Below, piece after piece: positions 1 through 12,794 of a DNA stretch of 64,000 nt. A program made the position numbers and the translations under genes. The stretch's first letter is position 1. Every line of letters begins with the position of its first letter. The stretch is from Fennellomyces sp. T-0311 (lineage: Eukaryota; Mucoromycota; Mucoromycetes; Mucorales; Lichtheimiaceae): assembly GCA_025266875.1 (NCBI GenBank), contig JALLLT010000003.1, positions 1,116,001 through 1,180,000 of the forward strand, read 5' to 3'. The notes under the pieces are model-generated. The model did not search any database. It saw nothing but the letters and a program-made list of their open reading frames with translations, and was not told where the DNA came from.

Positions 1-651
1 ATTGTGCATGGAAGGACGAGTAATGTAGAGCGGTTGCACGTAATGGTTATGGCACGAGAGCTGTTGTACGGGATGTAACGTATAGGTCCTTATTTTAGAC
101 TGTAAAGCTAATGATTTTAGTATAGTTTGTTTAAGGAAAGTATTACTTGTGAAGGGATGATGTTTGAAAACGGTAAAAAAAGATCTACACGAACGTGCGA
201 GAAAAAGGAAGCAAAGTGATTTTACTCCTGATATAGACAAAAAGTCAGTGGTATTGGTTCACCTCAAGTGGAGAATATTTCCAAATTCTGACCATTAAAA
301 AAAGATCACCCTTTCCGCACGTCCTCAAAGATCACCCAAAAATGAACTGTCGATCATTACTGACACTCTCTTAAAAATCTCACACAGCTGTAGGGCTCCG
401 CCAATATTTGTGTATCCGGTGTGTAGTGGTACAAAATACATTATTTCACGGTTATATACGATAGTGTTTAAGACTTGACTCGGTTAGAAAGCACACTATT
501 ACTAGCGCGAATAAAAAGTACACTGGGATTAAATAATTGCTACACCTGGCTTAGGTGCTTACACGAGCAAAAAAAACGTATACGAAGTGAAGGGAGAGGA
601 TAGGAAATATAGGTTTGGAAAGGTGGGAGGTACATTGCGAAAAATGAACTA
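1..651. other. Intergenic, no gene seen
   Basis: AT-rich sequence downstream of the secreted-protein gene on the minus strand. I see no convincing coding exon, RNA gene or repeat. It probably holds the 3' UTR of the neighbouring gene. Confidence 0.5.
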
Positions 652-1664
652 TTACAAAGACATGCCGCCAATAACAGCGATAGCCAGGGTGGATAAAAGG
701 ATCATTCCAGGGTGAGCGATTGTCGCTGCACTATCGTCATCGCCAACGGACTGTGCTGAAACGGATTCGTCGGAAGGTTTGGAACCAGATGAAGACTGCG
801 ATTGAGAACCGGATGAACCAGCAGATGATTGTGCGGAAGAACTCGAGGCATTTGCAGCTGGTACTGATGAAGGTGCTGAAGAAGGTACAGGGCTGGCATT
901 GCTAGCACTTGGAGCTGGGGCAGCACCAGCAGAAGTTGCGGCAGGTGGGTTAACGACACCACCACTACCAGCAGCTGCTGCATCAGCAGATGCTTGAGCG
1001 GCAGCAATCTTGTCTTGGCCAATAGGACCACTGTAGTCGCCTCCAATGATGTGAGCGCAACCTTTCTCCGAGATACCGCGATTGCAGTTGGATTCAGTAT
1101 TCTATAAAAATGATGATCACGTTACTTTTTCGTGTTGCTTGGGAATAGCAGATGTAATGTGTTTAGAACTTACGCAACAACGGATACAGTACGAATAACT
1201 GGCGGGTTCGACCAAGTTCACATAGTACTTGTATCCAGCGCATTCTGATGGATTAGGAGCCTTGATATCATATTGACTTTATGTCATATCAACCGTTAAT
1301 CATTCGTTTGTTTTACTCGATAAAAAAATTTCACTTACCCTCCCCAATCTGTGAGAAGCAAGTTACCCTTAGTTGGATCGATTTGCCCGGTGACCTGAAC
1401 ATAGTCATCGGTAGCAACGAAGTGAGCTGATTGAATGAATCCATCAGGAATTTTTCCAGCACCGGTGGCAGCAGGAGTATTTCCCATACAGAATGCCTGG
1501 GCATTCCATTCAGTGTCGGAAATAATACGATCGATCGAATCCGATGGTGGGAGAAACGTACAAAAGTTGTTAGCATCGATGACCTGAGCAATCGGACCGG
1601 CTGCTTGAGCTTGGCCCACAAGCATTAAAGTAGCTATCAATGGCCCGAGACTGGAACTCAGCAT
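652..1664 (-). CDS. Secreted Cys-containing protein with Ser/Ala-rich stalk and GPI-type tail
   Basis: Three exons on the minus strand (1664-1339, 1276-1174, 1101-652) join in frame to 292 aa; introns are 62 and 72 nt with GTAAGT-type donors. The N-terminus is a signal peptide (LIATLMLVGQAQA). A Cys-bearing domain of about 145 residues follows, with SECAGYKYYVNLVEP, SYCIRCC and ESNCNRGISEKGCAHIIGG. After it come an Ala/Ser/Pro-rich stalk of about 110 residues and a hydrophobic C-terminus (MILLSTLAIAVIGGMSL), as expected for GPI attachment. I infer a cell-wall or membrane-anchored extracellular protein. The domain looks like an uncharacterised fungal secreted family; no enzymatic function can be assigned. 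ATG is immediately followed by the signal peptide, which supports this start. Confidence 0.85.
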
Positions 1665-2892
1665 TTGGTTTCTCTGGGTATTTAGAGAGGGAAGATGTAT
1701 ATGGTGATACTTTTTTTTTATAAAAAAAAGTTGGCTCCAAGAAAAGGGAGGGCGGGTAAAGAAGAAAAAGGTGAAAGGAGCGGTGAGGAGTTATTGGAAT
1801 AAAATAAAAAGAGCGGCAGAACAAATTCCAATAAGCTTTTTTTTTGGAGAAAACAGGATAAACCCCATTTGCAGACATTTTATACTATTTCAGAGAATTA
1901 CTTTCTGAGTTGCAAGGTACAGACGTTACACTGAATTAACTTTTTCCGTCCGAAATACCCTGCTTGTATTGTTCCTCTTGCTTTTTTGCAAAACCACGTC
2001 TTTCTATGCCACGAAAGTGGTGTGACAAATCTCTATTTTTAAACTGTATTTTTCCTTTTTAAGGTCTTTTTAACATGCATTTGTACGCTTGTTGTATTGC
2101 TGTCATCATCCCCTCCCTTGGCACCTCATATAGCATCATCTAATTTTACTATCTCTTTTTGTTGACGTGTAATTCCATTATACAAGGTGCCCTTTTTCTC
2201 TCAGCTCGTCAGTAAGGCCGACGTGTTTGACATCGGACTTGTTCTAGCATTACCATTGGTCCTATTTCAGGAAATGGGAAAAGGTATACCTCCTTTTGCA
2301 AATCGGATAAACTTACCAAAGTCTATTCTAGGGGCCAGATCTTTCCGCTCGTTGCATCCCTTGACAGTGACAAAAGAAGATATCAATTGCGTGCGTCGGT
2401 ACTTTTACATTGTCTACCAAATTCGTTCAATTGGACCATGCTTCTGTATTAACATGTTCGAGTCTCCCTCCCGTTCACCGGTGTGCACCGATAAGCGCCA
2501 GAAACATTAGTGTTACTTCACGATGTAACACCCGTCGTTATTCATAGCAGTTATCCAGTTAAATAGCGCTCATTTAAACTTTGCTCAAAGCTGTAGTAAA
2601 TATGGTCATCATATTACTACGTTCTTTCCAATATCCTTATAAATTTATGGTGGCTAACAATATAATAGGTTTTAGGAGTAAATGGCTTTGTATTAGTATC
2701 AGGGCCAGCCATCAAGGCACAGACAGTTCTCAACCAATCCCTTTCAACACATGGTATGTTTTGCTGTAGTAACGATTTTGGGCAGCTGTCGCCATGGCTT
2801 CCAAATACGGCAATGGGTGGCTTACCCTTACTGATCAACCGGCATCTATTTTTTTCAACTCCTTTCTTGGTGTTGCATAAAATAAACCACTA
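1665..2892. other. Intergenic, divergent promoter region
   Basis: Region between the divergent secreted-protein gene (-) and ADE1 (+). It has poly-T/poly-A runs near 1710-1730 and 1838-1848. A reading frame at 2187-2510 starts at GTG, has no recognisable domain and is not supported as a gene. Confidence 0.5.
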
Positions 2893-4002
2893 ATGGCACT
2901 TTTGAACAGGTAATTACGGTTTTTCCGCGCAAAGAACTTTGCATTAATGTGTCCATCAGCGATTGTCCCGATTTAAAGCTTATTGCACGCGGCAAGGTTC
3001 GTGACTTGTATGAAGTCGACGAGAAATCGTTGCTTTTCGTAGCCACCGACCGCATTAGCGCGTTTGACGTTATCATGAAGAACGTACGTTTGGGTAAACA
3101 AAGCTTTGCTCCGAGAACTCATGTTGAAAATAGGCTATTGCTGGCAAGGGAAAAGTGTTGACACAAGTATCACTCTTCTGGTTTGATTTGTTGAAGGATG
3201 TGATACCAAACCACCTTATTACGGACGACTTTGACAAGATGCCTGCCAATGTTCAAAAGTATCGTGATCAGTTGGATGGTCGCTCGATCTTGGTGAAGAA
3301 GATGCGCGTGTTGCCCGTTGAGGCTATTGTGCGTGGATATATCACTGGATCAGGCTGGGCAGAATACAAGAAGAAGGGTACTGTTTGCGACATTGAGCTC
3401 CCCAAGGGATTGGTGGAAAGCCAAAAGCTTCCCACCGTTCTTTTCACACCAAGCACCAAAGCTGAAATCGGCGATCATGGTAAATCTCACCGTAAGATCT
3501 CAGTTACCTAGTTTTTAATGTGATTTGATATTTAGACGAGAACATCCATCCATCCAAGGTTGCCGAAATCGTCGGTAGTCAAGAATTGGCTGATCAAATG
3601 GCTAAAACTGCCATTGAACTGTATACCAAAGCCAGCGAATACGCCGCGAAAAAGGGCATTATCATTGCGGATACCAAGTTCGAGTTTGGTTTGGATGAAA
3701 ACAACAATTTGACCTTGGTCGACGAAGTTTTGACGCCTGGTAATGTTTTTAGCGAAAAAAGGGAAAGTGTGCTCGATTACTAATGATGTTGTTTAGATTC
3801 ATCACGCTTCTGGCCTGCAGATAAATATGAAGCAGGTCGCGGACAAGAGAGTTTCGATAAGCAAATCTTGCGCAACTATCTCGAATCGATCGGGTTCGAT
3901 AAGAAAACCAGCATTGAGCTGCCAGCTGACGTTGTTTCAAACACATTGGATAAGTATAAGGAGGCGTACCATATGCTTACCGGCCAAGAGATTTCCTTGT
4001 AA
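2893..4002 (+). CDS. ADE1: Phosphoribosylaminoimidazole-succinocarboxamide synthase (SAICAR synthetase)
   Basis: Five exons (2893-2909, 2960-3083, 3134-3479, 3536-3739, 3797-4002) give 298 aa, close to yeast Ade1. The enzyme condenses CAIR with aspartate using ATP in de novo purine synthesis, in the cytosol. Visible family motifs are [11 protein letters not shown] (about 15-25), [32 protein letters not shown] (about 110-125), [17 protein letters not shown] and [18 protein letters not shown]. The first exon encodes only MALLN plus two bases; it was chosen because there is no ATG in frame upstream of the conserved region, and a 50-nt intron (2910-2959, ending ATCAG) joins it in frame. It is a monofunctional enzyme, not fused to ADE2-type domains. 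Identification is very secure; the first exon is slightly less so. Confidence 0.95.
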
Positions 4003-4515
4003 ATAAAGTTTGTCTTTTTGTTCCAAAACACTCTGTGCACGCGCTATGACCAGCGGCGCCACCGTTACCTTATCAACCCTTTTTTAGCTCGGGCTTGGTG
4101 GTATGTTTAAACGCCAGTCAATCCACGTGGTGTGTACAGCTGGTAATATCAGATGATAACATTTGGTGTGTACAAAATGCAAGATAGACGTAAGATGTGG
4201 AAGAAAACTGACAAGCGTGGCACACGATGTGACTTGAGAGCTGTACGCGATTACGGGGTAAACCACGATTTTCCGGGGCGTTTAAAAAGTCGCCATTGTG
4301 ATTAAAGTTTTCTCACAGTGCTAATAGAAAAATGATCCTCAACGTACTCAGCACGTTGACTTCCCGAATGCGGGGATATGTTTAATTCCATGTGACATGC
4401 TAGGCAAGGAAGACAATCAAGAAAATTACAACACATGCACAAATAAGTTTATGACAAAAGAAAGAAAATAGCTACTATATGATAGATGGTTCAGGGCGCA
4501 AAAGAAGAAACCCTA
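4003..4515. other. Intergenic, convergent 3' region
   Basis: Separates the 3' ends of ADE1 (+) and the zinc-finger gene (-). It contains an AATAAA-like signal directly after the ADE1 stop (near 4001-4007). No gene seen. Confidence 0.5.
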
Positions 4516-5817
4516 TCACTTGTAATACATGGAGTTGTTACGACGCCGTGAAGCTGCGGAAAAAGAAGAACCGGTTGTCACCCTATTGCTTCGACGTTGC
4601 GATGTACGACTGCTGCTAGCGATGCTTTCACCAGACGAAATCGAAGAGTCGTTTCGACATTTCTTTTGATGTCGCAATAACGAGTCGTGTCGGCTGAAAG
4701 ATCGATGACAGAGTTCACAATTGTGAACAAAATCTTTCTCATGAACAGACTTAGTGTGTCGCTTCAAATCCTGTTGCCGATTGAAACGCCTGTTGCACTC
4801 GTTGCAGTGGTGCGGCCTGTCGTCGGCTTGTTGAGATAAATCTGATGGTGATTTCTGGCGCTTGGCGCCTTCACCTGCAGGGAGAACGTGTCGTCTGTTG
4901 CGTCGTGGTGGCTGCCATGGCGGCGGCTCTCGAAGCTGATTCTTGTCATCAATCACCCGCAAAGGCGCAAACAGTTGATCATTACTGTTCAATATTTCGT
5001 CCGGGTACCACTGTGGCGAATTCGTCTCTGGTAACATGTAGTCGTATGATTCTCGATGGAATTCGAGTGTTGATGATGCTGAAGAATGTCTAACCATTGT
5101 AGCTGTCCTGAATTGCTTGGTTGGCGAAGTCAAGCCTGCCGCGCTGGACAAGGTTTCGTTGCTATTGTAAGGGCCATTATAAAGGAACGCCTCATGTGAT
5201 GGGTGCTTATCGCTTGAATGAGAGGGGGGTGATGGAAGATAATCATATTCGGACGATTGTGTTGATGGTAACGACGAGCTCAGTCCATTGGGGAATGTGC
5301 TAGGTCCTTCGCAAGTCATGAAGGGGAAGCAATCGTGAACGGGACTCGCTGTGCTAGTGACCTTTTTGGGGTCCTGCCCGACAGGACTAGCACCGTGATT
5401 GCTATTGGCTATCATGCTTTGACCAGAAATCAATGGCTGCTGATGCGGAGGCGTCGAATCATGGTGTACATGAGATGCAGGGATTGCTTGTGCAGGCGTG
5501 GGATAATAGCTGAGAAGATGCCTCCGTTGCTGAGTTGCATCGGACACATCCGATGACGTTCCGCTGTATGATTCAAGATAATCTTCTTGAAGTCGCTGCT
5601 GGCAAGTGTGCAACCAATAAGATATTTTATCCAGTGACCCCATGGACCGCCTAAAACCGATTCCACTCCCGGCAGTGTAGGTTGATGGTAAATAGTCACC
5701 GTATAAATCAACTGAAGAGAATTGTGTTATGGGCGAACTTGTCGGCAGGGTCGCGTCATGCGATCGGTATTGCAGTGTTGAGTACTCAGTTGGCGTGCTT
5801 GCGTAGTTCTCAGCCAT
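4516..5817 (-). CDS. C2H2 zinc-finger transcription factor
   Basis: A single uninterrupted frame of 433 aa from MAENYASTPTEYS. An upstream in-frame ATG would add 49 residues, but these are hydrophobic and low in complexity, like translated UTR, so the shorter start is preferred. Two tandem zinc fingers lie near the C-terminus: CNECNRRFNRQQDLKRH (about 338-359, C2H2) and CELCHRSFSRHDSLLRH ending HQKKC (about 367-387, a C2HC finger). A short basic segment precedes them (RRNRRH, KRQK) and a Ser/Arg-rich tail follows. The remainder is Ser/Pro/Tyr/His-rich and disordered, as in fungal activation regions. Probably a nuclear sequence-specific regulator; the target cannot be read from the sequence. 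Confidence 0.85.
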   Translation of the reverse strand: MAENYASTPTEYSTLQYRSHDATLPTSSPITQFSSVDLYGDYLPSTYTAGSGIGFRRSMGSLDKISYWLHTCQQRLQEDYLESYSGTSSDVSDATQQRRHLLSYYPTPAQAIPASHVHHDSTPPHQQPLISGQSMIANSNHGASPVGQDPKKVTSTASPVHDCFPFMTCEGPSTFPNGLSSSLPSTQSSEYDYLPSPPSHSSDKHPSHEAFLYNGPYNSNETLSSAAGLTSPTKQFRTATMVRHSSASSTLEFHRESYDYMLPETNSPQWYPDEILNSNDQLFAPLRVIDDKNQLREPPPWQPPRRNRRHVLPAGEGAKRQKSPSDLSQQADDRPHHCNECNRRFNRQQDLKRHTKSVHEKDFVHNCELCHRSFSRHDSLLRHQKKCRNDSSISSGESIASSSRTSQRRSNRVTTGSSFSAASRRRNNSMYYK

Positions 5818-6920
5818 GTTGATGATATTCCAAAATAGTGCAAAAAATATAGCAGCTCGATGCAAATAATCTGATAGATAGATGGACAAAAACTGATGGA
5901 AGAGGAAGAGAGAAGGAGAAAGAGGAAAGGAGAGAAAAAACTTGGAAGTAAAAGAAGAATACACTATTTTTTAAAAAGACATCATCCATCGTTGCACAGT
6001 GTTATTCTTCCCCCATATAGAAATGGGACTGAGCAATCGGGCTTCGCCGGTGCAAATCACCTGCCCCGTTGTGCCAACACCATTCTCATCCAAGCAAACC
6101 CAGGCTACATGCGCCGCTTTTTTCATTGGTTCAGTGCGCTTCACATAGCTACAAGACAACAGAATTATAGTGTTGCCTCATTATATACTTTTGGGGCTGT
6201 TTGATCGTGGTCAACGAACGACGCAGCCTCCCACCCCTTAATAAGCAGGTTTGGAGCTTATGCATGCTGTAGATTCGCTCGGGTTTGTCGATTTTAAGAG
6301 AAAGGTGATCGGAATTAGAGCGATGTGCCGAAAATTTCAACTGTAGTCATGAGTGATATGAAACTTGCAGCTCCTTGACCACACATCGGATATACGTATT
6401 CAGTAACAGGCATGTGAGTGATTTGGCGACTCTGTCGAGCAATACTTCCGAACAATTAAACTTGCATATTTAATAGATGTGGCACGGGCCTGACATGTTT
6501 CTTTATTCTGCTGTCTACCGTATCCAGAAGACTAATGTTCTTTGAGAAAGATGCATCACCAAGCCCAGGTTTAATATGTTTGTTGGTTTCGAACGATCTT
6601 AAGCCCGTTGTATTTTGTCCTTGGTGGTTCCACACCATTGTGGCAGCGAAGTCAGTCGTACACAATCAGCTTTATTCGTCAGATGGAAGACGCGCCGTCA
6701 GCTTCCGGTGCTAAGATGACTCTTATCTATCTGAATAATCGGTCAGTTGTGGGGCGAGCGAATAAGGAGAAAAGAATTTTGCAAAGCAGGGAGCTGGCGG
6801 CGCGGCGTCTTTCACTATTGCGGCAGATCAGCTGAGTATACTAAACATTTTGTAGCTCACTAATTGCTTTATTCTTTCCAACATATAAAAGTGTAAGGAA
6901 GCGATAGATGGACTACATGT
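5818..6920. other. Intergenic, no gene seen
   Basis: Upstream region of the zinc-finger gene and 3' flank of the esterase gene. The first 130 bp are pyrimidine-rich on the minus strand (5890-5945), compatible with a fungal 5' leader. Short frames here show no family features. Confidence 0.5.
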
Positions 6921-8524
6921 TTATTCGGGACTTGGTGATCGCTGTAGAGCAGACACAAAACGGCCGACATTGGCAATAGCCTGTTGTGATTTGTCTAAAG
7001 GGAGCAGCTGGAAGACGTGGGGCATATCCTGCGCGTCATTATTAAAGTTTGTTAGCGGACCCCGGTCCCGAAATGCCGAGCCTACCTCATATTCCTCTAC
7101 TTGTACTACCGTTGTTCGGGACCCCTTGACTTTCCGCGCAAGTTCCACAATCTCGTCTCGCAATGTTTCCCCTCCGCCATACTGGATCAGAATAGGTGGC
7201 AGACCTTCGAAGTTTTCCGCATATAAAGGTGAGACATACGGATGTCTGCACAGTTGCGCGTGATTTTCCGCACCGAGATAAAGAATGGCGGGGTTTTTGT
7301 CCCAAGATGAAATATCTGTAGGCAAGTAGTCATAGCAGGCATTGTACTTCCAGCTTGGATATGTAAATGTCAAGTCAACCCAAGGCTTAACATAATAAAG
7401 AAATAAACAGACGGAAAAATATCAATCATTGAAAAGTAGTCTTTTTGCTTTATCCCACATATGCATACCGAAAATAGAACAATACCCTCGGGTAACGGGA
7501 ACCCGTGATCTCGTAAGTAAAACGGTAGAGCCAAACATAAGCCACCTCCAGCAGAATCGCCAATAAGCGTAATGTTTTTGGGGTCCATTCCAGTATCGAT
7601 CAGATAGAGATACGCCTGAACTGTGTCATACAGAGCACCGGGAAACCTAGTTTCGGGGGAAAGTCTGTAATCAAATGCTAGCGAGATGTAGTAGTACAGC
7701 GTCAATTCGACAAAAAACTTGCTTGGTATGCACAAACAAAAAAAAACCCCTCTCGGCTTACCAAAAACTCGACGACCCGTAACTTTGCTGACTTTATGGA
7801 TGAGATCTCGATGGGTTTTAGTGCTCATTGAAATATAGCCTCCGCCATGGATGAACATAATCACTTTTTCGTCAGTTTTGTTGAGTTCACCATTTCTTCT
7901 GCTGGCCGATCCTTCGTCAGTGTTTTCGGAAATATTTGGTATTGTCCAACTGTAAACAAGATTGTAGCAGCGGCTCATCCAAGTTTCGGGGTTGGCATTG
8001 TTGCAAGGCATTGTTGTCATGGAAGAAGACACCCATTCAGCGGCGATATACCTGGTTACATCACCCTTTTCGTCGAGATCGGCTTCACTCAGCAATCCAG
8101 GTAAATTTCGGAATTGGACTCGGATTTGAACTGGCTCAATGATGACATCCAGTGGTGCCATTATTTTAAAAACCTGGCTCACCGCCGTGCGCCAGGGGCC
8201 GATGCTCAAGGATTTTGACTGATCCCGCATAGCCTGAATTGATGCAATAAGAATTGCTGTTTTTAGGTCCCAGCTGGGCCGTTTAGGTTGAGTGGTAAGA
8301 TGCGCATAGATATCCAAACCCCACTGCATCATGGATTTTGGACAATGACGGAGTATACCACATATATCGTGGAAAATGGGCCGCTCCAGAGATGGAAGAC
8401 CTATTGTGCTATGATAGCCCGTATCTGTATGGATATTCATGGTTTCCCCTTTATCCAGTTGACTGAATTCAATACAGCAGCCCGGTAATGAACAGGTCTT
8501 CGTATGAACACAGATATTTTGCAT
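6921..8524 (-). CDS. Alpha/beta hydrolase, HSL-type esterase/lipase
   Basis: Four exons (8524-7762, 7677-7469, 7385-7086, 7028-6921) give 459 aa. Signature elements are in order: oxyanion-hole HGGGY (about 226-230), FDYRLSPE, nucleophile GDSAGGG (Ser about 296), acid in GGGETLRDE (Asp about 401), and His in DMPHVF (about 428). This is the hormone-sensitive-lipase type of serine hydrolase acting on carboxyl esters; the natural substrate is unknown. The last intron (7029-7085) is 57 nt, a multiple of three without an in-frame stop, so it looks like coding sequence. Removing it restores the family pattern EEYEDMPHVF. The ATG used could instead be Met29, or there could be an upstream exon. Confidence 0.88.
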
Positions 8525-9181
8525 AGTGTACCTGACAGAAAACTACAGTAAGTAAAATGGATATGAAAAGAAGTGATGAATAGATGAAAGTATCTACGTA
8601 TATATTTCTTTTCGTAAAGCAAGTCCATCACTCGCATTTAAAGGAGATGGAACGTTAATGCATGAATACCGAACAATTATAGCCGTGTTATCATCCTTCT
8701 AGCATTGACCATACTGAGCCGATTGTTTACCGACAACGGTATCACAAAAGAATCATTGTCATCCTAACCATCGCTGTCGTATGATAGGAATATAATATGA
8801 CCTTACATGATCAACAATTAGGTAATACCCGGTTATCAATACTATGTACTGTTCCTACTCATAGTCGACATACTTCATTCCGTCCCATTCAATCCAAACT
8901 ACTTAGACATTTGACTTACTAGTGTATCTAAACCCGATTACAATACTAAATAAAATTTTATGACTTTAATGGAGACGTGAAAGCATTATTTCATGCTTTA
9001 GACCCGTAAGCTTATTGTACAACGGTCCCACCCTTATAGTACTATGCAACTTGGTCTACGCTCCGGAAGATTACAAATGTCGTTGCTCTAATTATGGGTG
9101 AAGTTCCACATACATACTTACGTAAATAACTGATAATATTTTCAGGTATCCAAATTATGCATTTTCATGCATAGATTACCG

Positions 9182-9196
9182 TATATATATATATAT
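9182..9196. repeat. Short (TA)n microsatellite
   Basis: Uninterrupted TA dinucleotide run within the gene desert. Confidence 0.8.
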
Positions 9197-10474
9197 GATG
9201 ATTTTCGTATTCTCCAGTAACATCATATACTCATTTAGTGAAATGGTAACCTAAATAGATATGCCCACTTCACTGGAGAAAAATTTCCCGAATCTATCAG
9301 AAGCATATATTGCAACTAATATACAGGAGGATAGCCTTGACGAAAACAGGAACGGTATCACATTTGCTACACATTCCCATATCAACATAATTATCCATTC
9401 TACTACGCGTGTACATAAGGCTGGATAAATGGATAAACAGAGTATCGCAAAAATGTCATGATTTTTTTCTGAAACAATGATATGACAACATAAGTGCAAG
9501 CGGTAATAAAGATGCATTGAACAACAAACGTATATGCACATCTGTGTACAACGATACTATTGCGCGACGTTGCGCCTGTAATCATGCATCCTGTATAAAG
9601 ACTTAACTTCCATTACTTTAAATACTTCGAATGACTTATATAATTAGTATAACATTAAAAGTTTTCCGCTACTCGCTGCTATGAAATCTATGTATACTGT
9701 GTATACTGTGACCCGTACTACTGTCAACTTGCCTCCTTGCTTTTGCTGTTGGTAATACAACAACATATGTTACCGTACATTGAAAAAGGTACGAAACATT
9801 ATGTGACCGTTTGGGTTTTGGATCGATAAGCTCTGCCTCATGCTGATTAGGACACATCTATTCTTTTTTTTCGGGACATAAATAGCTGCAAACAGTGCTT
9901 ACGTATCCGACTATCGTAGCTCCAGCAACTTGGATATGAGCTAAATGTTTCGTACATAATTCTAGTTTTCTGAACATAAATCAGCGAGGATAGACGTATG
10001 TGTCCAACTGTCGAACCATTGAAAATCGATCGTATACGATAATCGACCAAGCTAAAAAAAAAAAAAAAGTCAATGAGATTGTATGCATACTGCTATGTAT
10101 GTTGCGCTACCGGTATTAGGCAAAATTAAGAGCATCATTATTGCAGATCAAAAGTCCAGACACACTTTTCTGAAAGGGAAGTCGTTTCAGTTAAAGTATC
10201 CACTATGCGTTTGTGATCGATCGCTATATCCGAAAAGGCATGACATTTGTATAGCACTTCAATGCTGCATTTTTATCACATCATATCACAGATTCCCACA
10301 GGTATGCACGAGTTGCATATGTCACAAAGAAGGAAGAAATGCTTACTTTACAGTAGTAGCGGAATTACTATTATAAAGCACAAGCCTCAACTATCTACTA
10401 TCATATTTTGCGTGTATGGCAGGTTGCTTTTTTTCCAGAATGAAAAGTTCCAATGAAGTAGCAACATCTGCGCC

Positions 10475-10514
10475 AGGCCCTTAAGTCAAAGGAGAGACGG
10501 CGTCTACTGGGCCT
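10475..10514. other. Nested inverted repeat with T-rich tail
   Basis: AGGCCC at 10475-10480 pairs with GGGCCT at 10509-10514. Inside is the near-palindrome AGACG-G-CGTCT. TTTTGTTTTT follows directly. This could be a small structured transcript or chance; no known RNA family is recognised. Confidence 0.3.
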
Positions 10515-12783
10515 TTTGTTTTTGCGAGTGTATCGAAGCATGTAAATGATAAGGCCAACTTGATGCAAGGGGTTTTACCTCAATGCAGGAGGCAGATGTA
10601 CCCGTACTACATACTTTAGTAGCAAAAGTCAAAATTGCTCTCATTTCCAGGTCGCACAGATCGAAAAAACTTGTAAACAAAATTGAGCGTAATACTTTTC
10701 TGGCATTGATCTATTATTGGGCAAGGTTTTAATTGGTGAACCGCATACATCGAAGAACCTCGTGCTTTGGGGAGCATAGACGTTCATTCAAATGCTCTTA
10801 TCGGTGTTCCAATGATAAAACAGCAGAAGTGGACTTGACAACAGAAAGGAGGCCAATGCACATAAAGGATGCTATCAGTCTCTATTAATATCAATCTATC
10901 CCCCCGCCCACGGAAAGAGTAAGGTCTGTGGTTATGCACCTACATAATGTGCAGAGGAGGGGCAAAGCAGGATCTACCATAAACATCTGTGCAACACCTA
11001 GATAATACCAGAATCGGTGGCAGCGTGCAGGTTCATGATTTCCAAAGAACGGCGATCTACAAAGTGAAGGTACCATCCCTACCAGCAGATACGCATAAAA
11101 GAAAGAATGTGCGAAGTTATACTCCTTACTTCTATCGAAAAACGGTATCTTGTTTTGTCAATTCCATCTCGAATTTTGAAATGACAGCGTAAGGAGTTAA
11201 GCATGCATCGATATACAAATAAAGAGCGATACGATGGTGTGCTCAAGCATTGTCTATTTCTAATCTATCCTTCTTGTGCACGGCAATGGTACTAATCAAA
11301 GTAAGTTAGACACGATGCATTCTTTCGCCTTTTTGCTCCGGAAATTACCATCTATATGAATTTGCCCTTTCTACAGTTATCATGCACTGCAATAATCCGG
11401 CAGTGCATAAAAAACTTGTTTTAGCGCAGTTAAACCTTTCTATTTCCATGTGCATATGCTCCAACTACTTTTTTTTTCCTTCGGTCAACTTCTTCAGGTC
11501 GGATGTAGCAGCAGCTCGGGTTGGGTTACTATTGCTCCTTTTTTTCCCGGATCGTCCTCCTTTTCTCACACACCTTTTTTTTTTAAATCAGATGAGGCTT
11601 GAGGATAAGGCGTGTACAAAAGCGAAAAAGACGTGGCACCCCTCCTTAATAGTGGACCTTTCTGTCCTTCGGTTCCTGCTGCTGGATTTCAGCAACGAGC
11701 GACAACAACACTATTCTCCGCATTTACTATTAATGATTTACATCCATGTGTTTCTTGTGTGTCAACAGGAATACAAGAACCAAGTCCGGGCTCTTTGTTG
11801 ACATATCGGGTAGTTACTATGCATACGAAGAAATGAACTTGGTCTCTGTTTGGCACATATAGAGTTCGTCTTGTTAATACAGACTATTGACAGTTGCCAT
11901 TTGCTCTTGCTAAAGGAGGAAACGATGTGTATTGGATGTGTTCCTATTGACTCTGTCATTAACGGCCCCTCAATCTCCTTATCGTACCATATCCCATCCC
12001 TCAAACTCCCTTTTACGGTCACTGGCATGACCATCGATTGATCGATGGCTTCAAGTACTAAGTGGTGACTTTTTTCCTTGTCGTTGGGCAGGACGTAATG
12101 ATCATCCAGTGTATTGATTCCAAAATGAAAGATAAACTTTATCAACCTCTTTTGAGCTTATTTATGTCAATTTAACAGAGGAAACAGAGTCATGTACACT
12201 TCCTGGTTGACACTGAAAGGATTCTGTAGAACGCCGTTTTGCATGTGCTTCCCTGTCCTTACGGTTATTACACACAGGTGGGATCACTACTTTTGTTGGC
12301 CTGGTCTGTCCACGATTATTCCCTTGCTTCTACTCCCGATAATTATTATTATTACATGTTCTCGCTTTTATGTATGGCTTCCTGTTTTACAATGTCTATT
12401 CATTCATCACATATATATAGTGCAATCTATTTTACCCTTATTCATTCCCCTTTGCTTTTTCAACTCAAAGTGCAGTTGCCTTTTTTCCCTTTTCAAGCCT
12501 TGCTATTTTATTTCTCTTTCATTTTCCGTTCACTCTCTCTTTCTCTTCTTCTTCACATTATATACAAGTGCGTGGGAGACTGTCATTCTTTCTTCTCTTG
12601 TCCCCTCCCCAACGTACTGTAAGCGCAATCCAGACACCGCTTGACCTTCCCTCACTGGCAAACTACTAAGGCACTTTTCCGAAAAGAAGTAGCGTACTTT
12701 GATTCTAAAAGAGAAGTTTAATACAGCCAATCTGAGGTAATTTTTTACTATCCGCCCGGTATGACAGTGCCGGGACGGACGGA

Positions 12784-12794
12784 TATATATAAAG
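12784..12794 (+). promoter_or_regulatory. Probable TATA box of the CP2 gene
   Basis: TATATATAAAG lies about 220 bp upstream of the ATG at 13017, downstream of a CT-rich region (12430-12610). This is a common arrangement in fungal promoters and would imply a leader of roughly 200 nt. Confidence 0.55.

Noticed and set aside
2187..2510. 107-codon frame upstream of ADE1
   Set aside because: GTG start, no domain, and it lies in a divergent promoter region.
2949..2959. GTG start for SAICAR synthetase directly at the conserved region
   Set aside because: A spliced ATG exon (2893-2909) with a clean 50-nt intron gives a proper start in frame.
11382..12145. Overlapping frames of 139 aa (+) and 127 aa (-)
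   Set aside because: No recognisable motif, no supporting introns and opposite orientation over the same DNA; likely chance.
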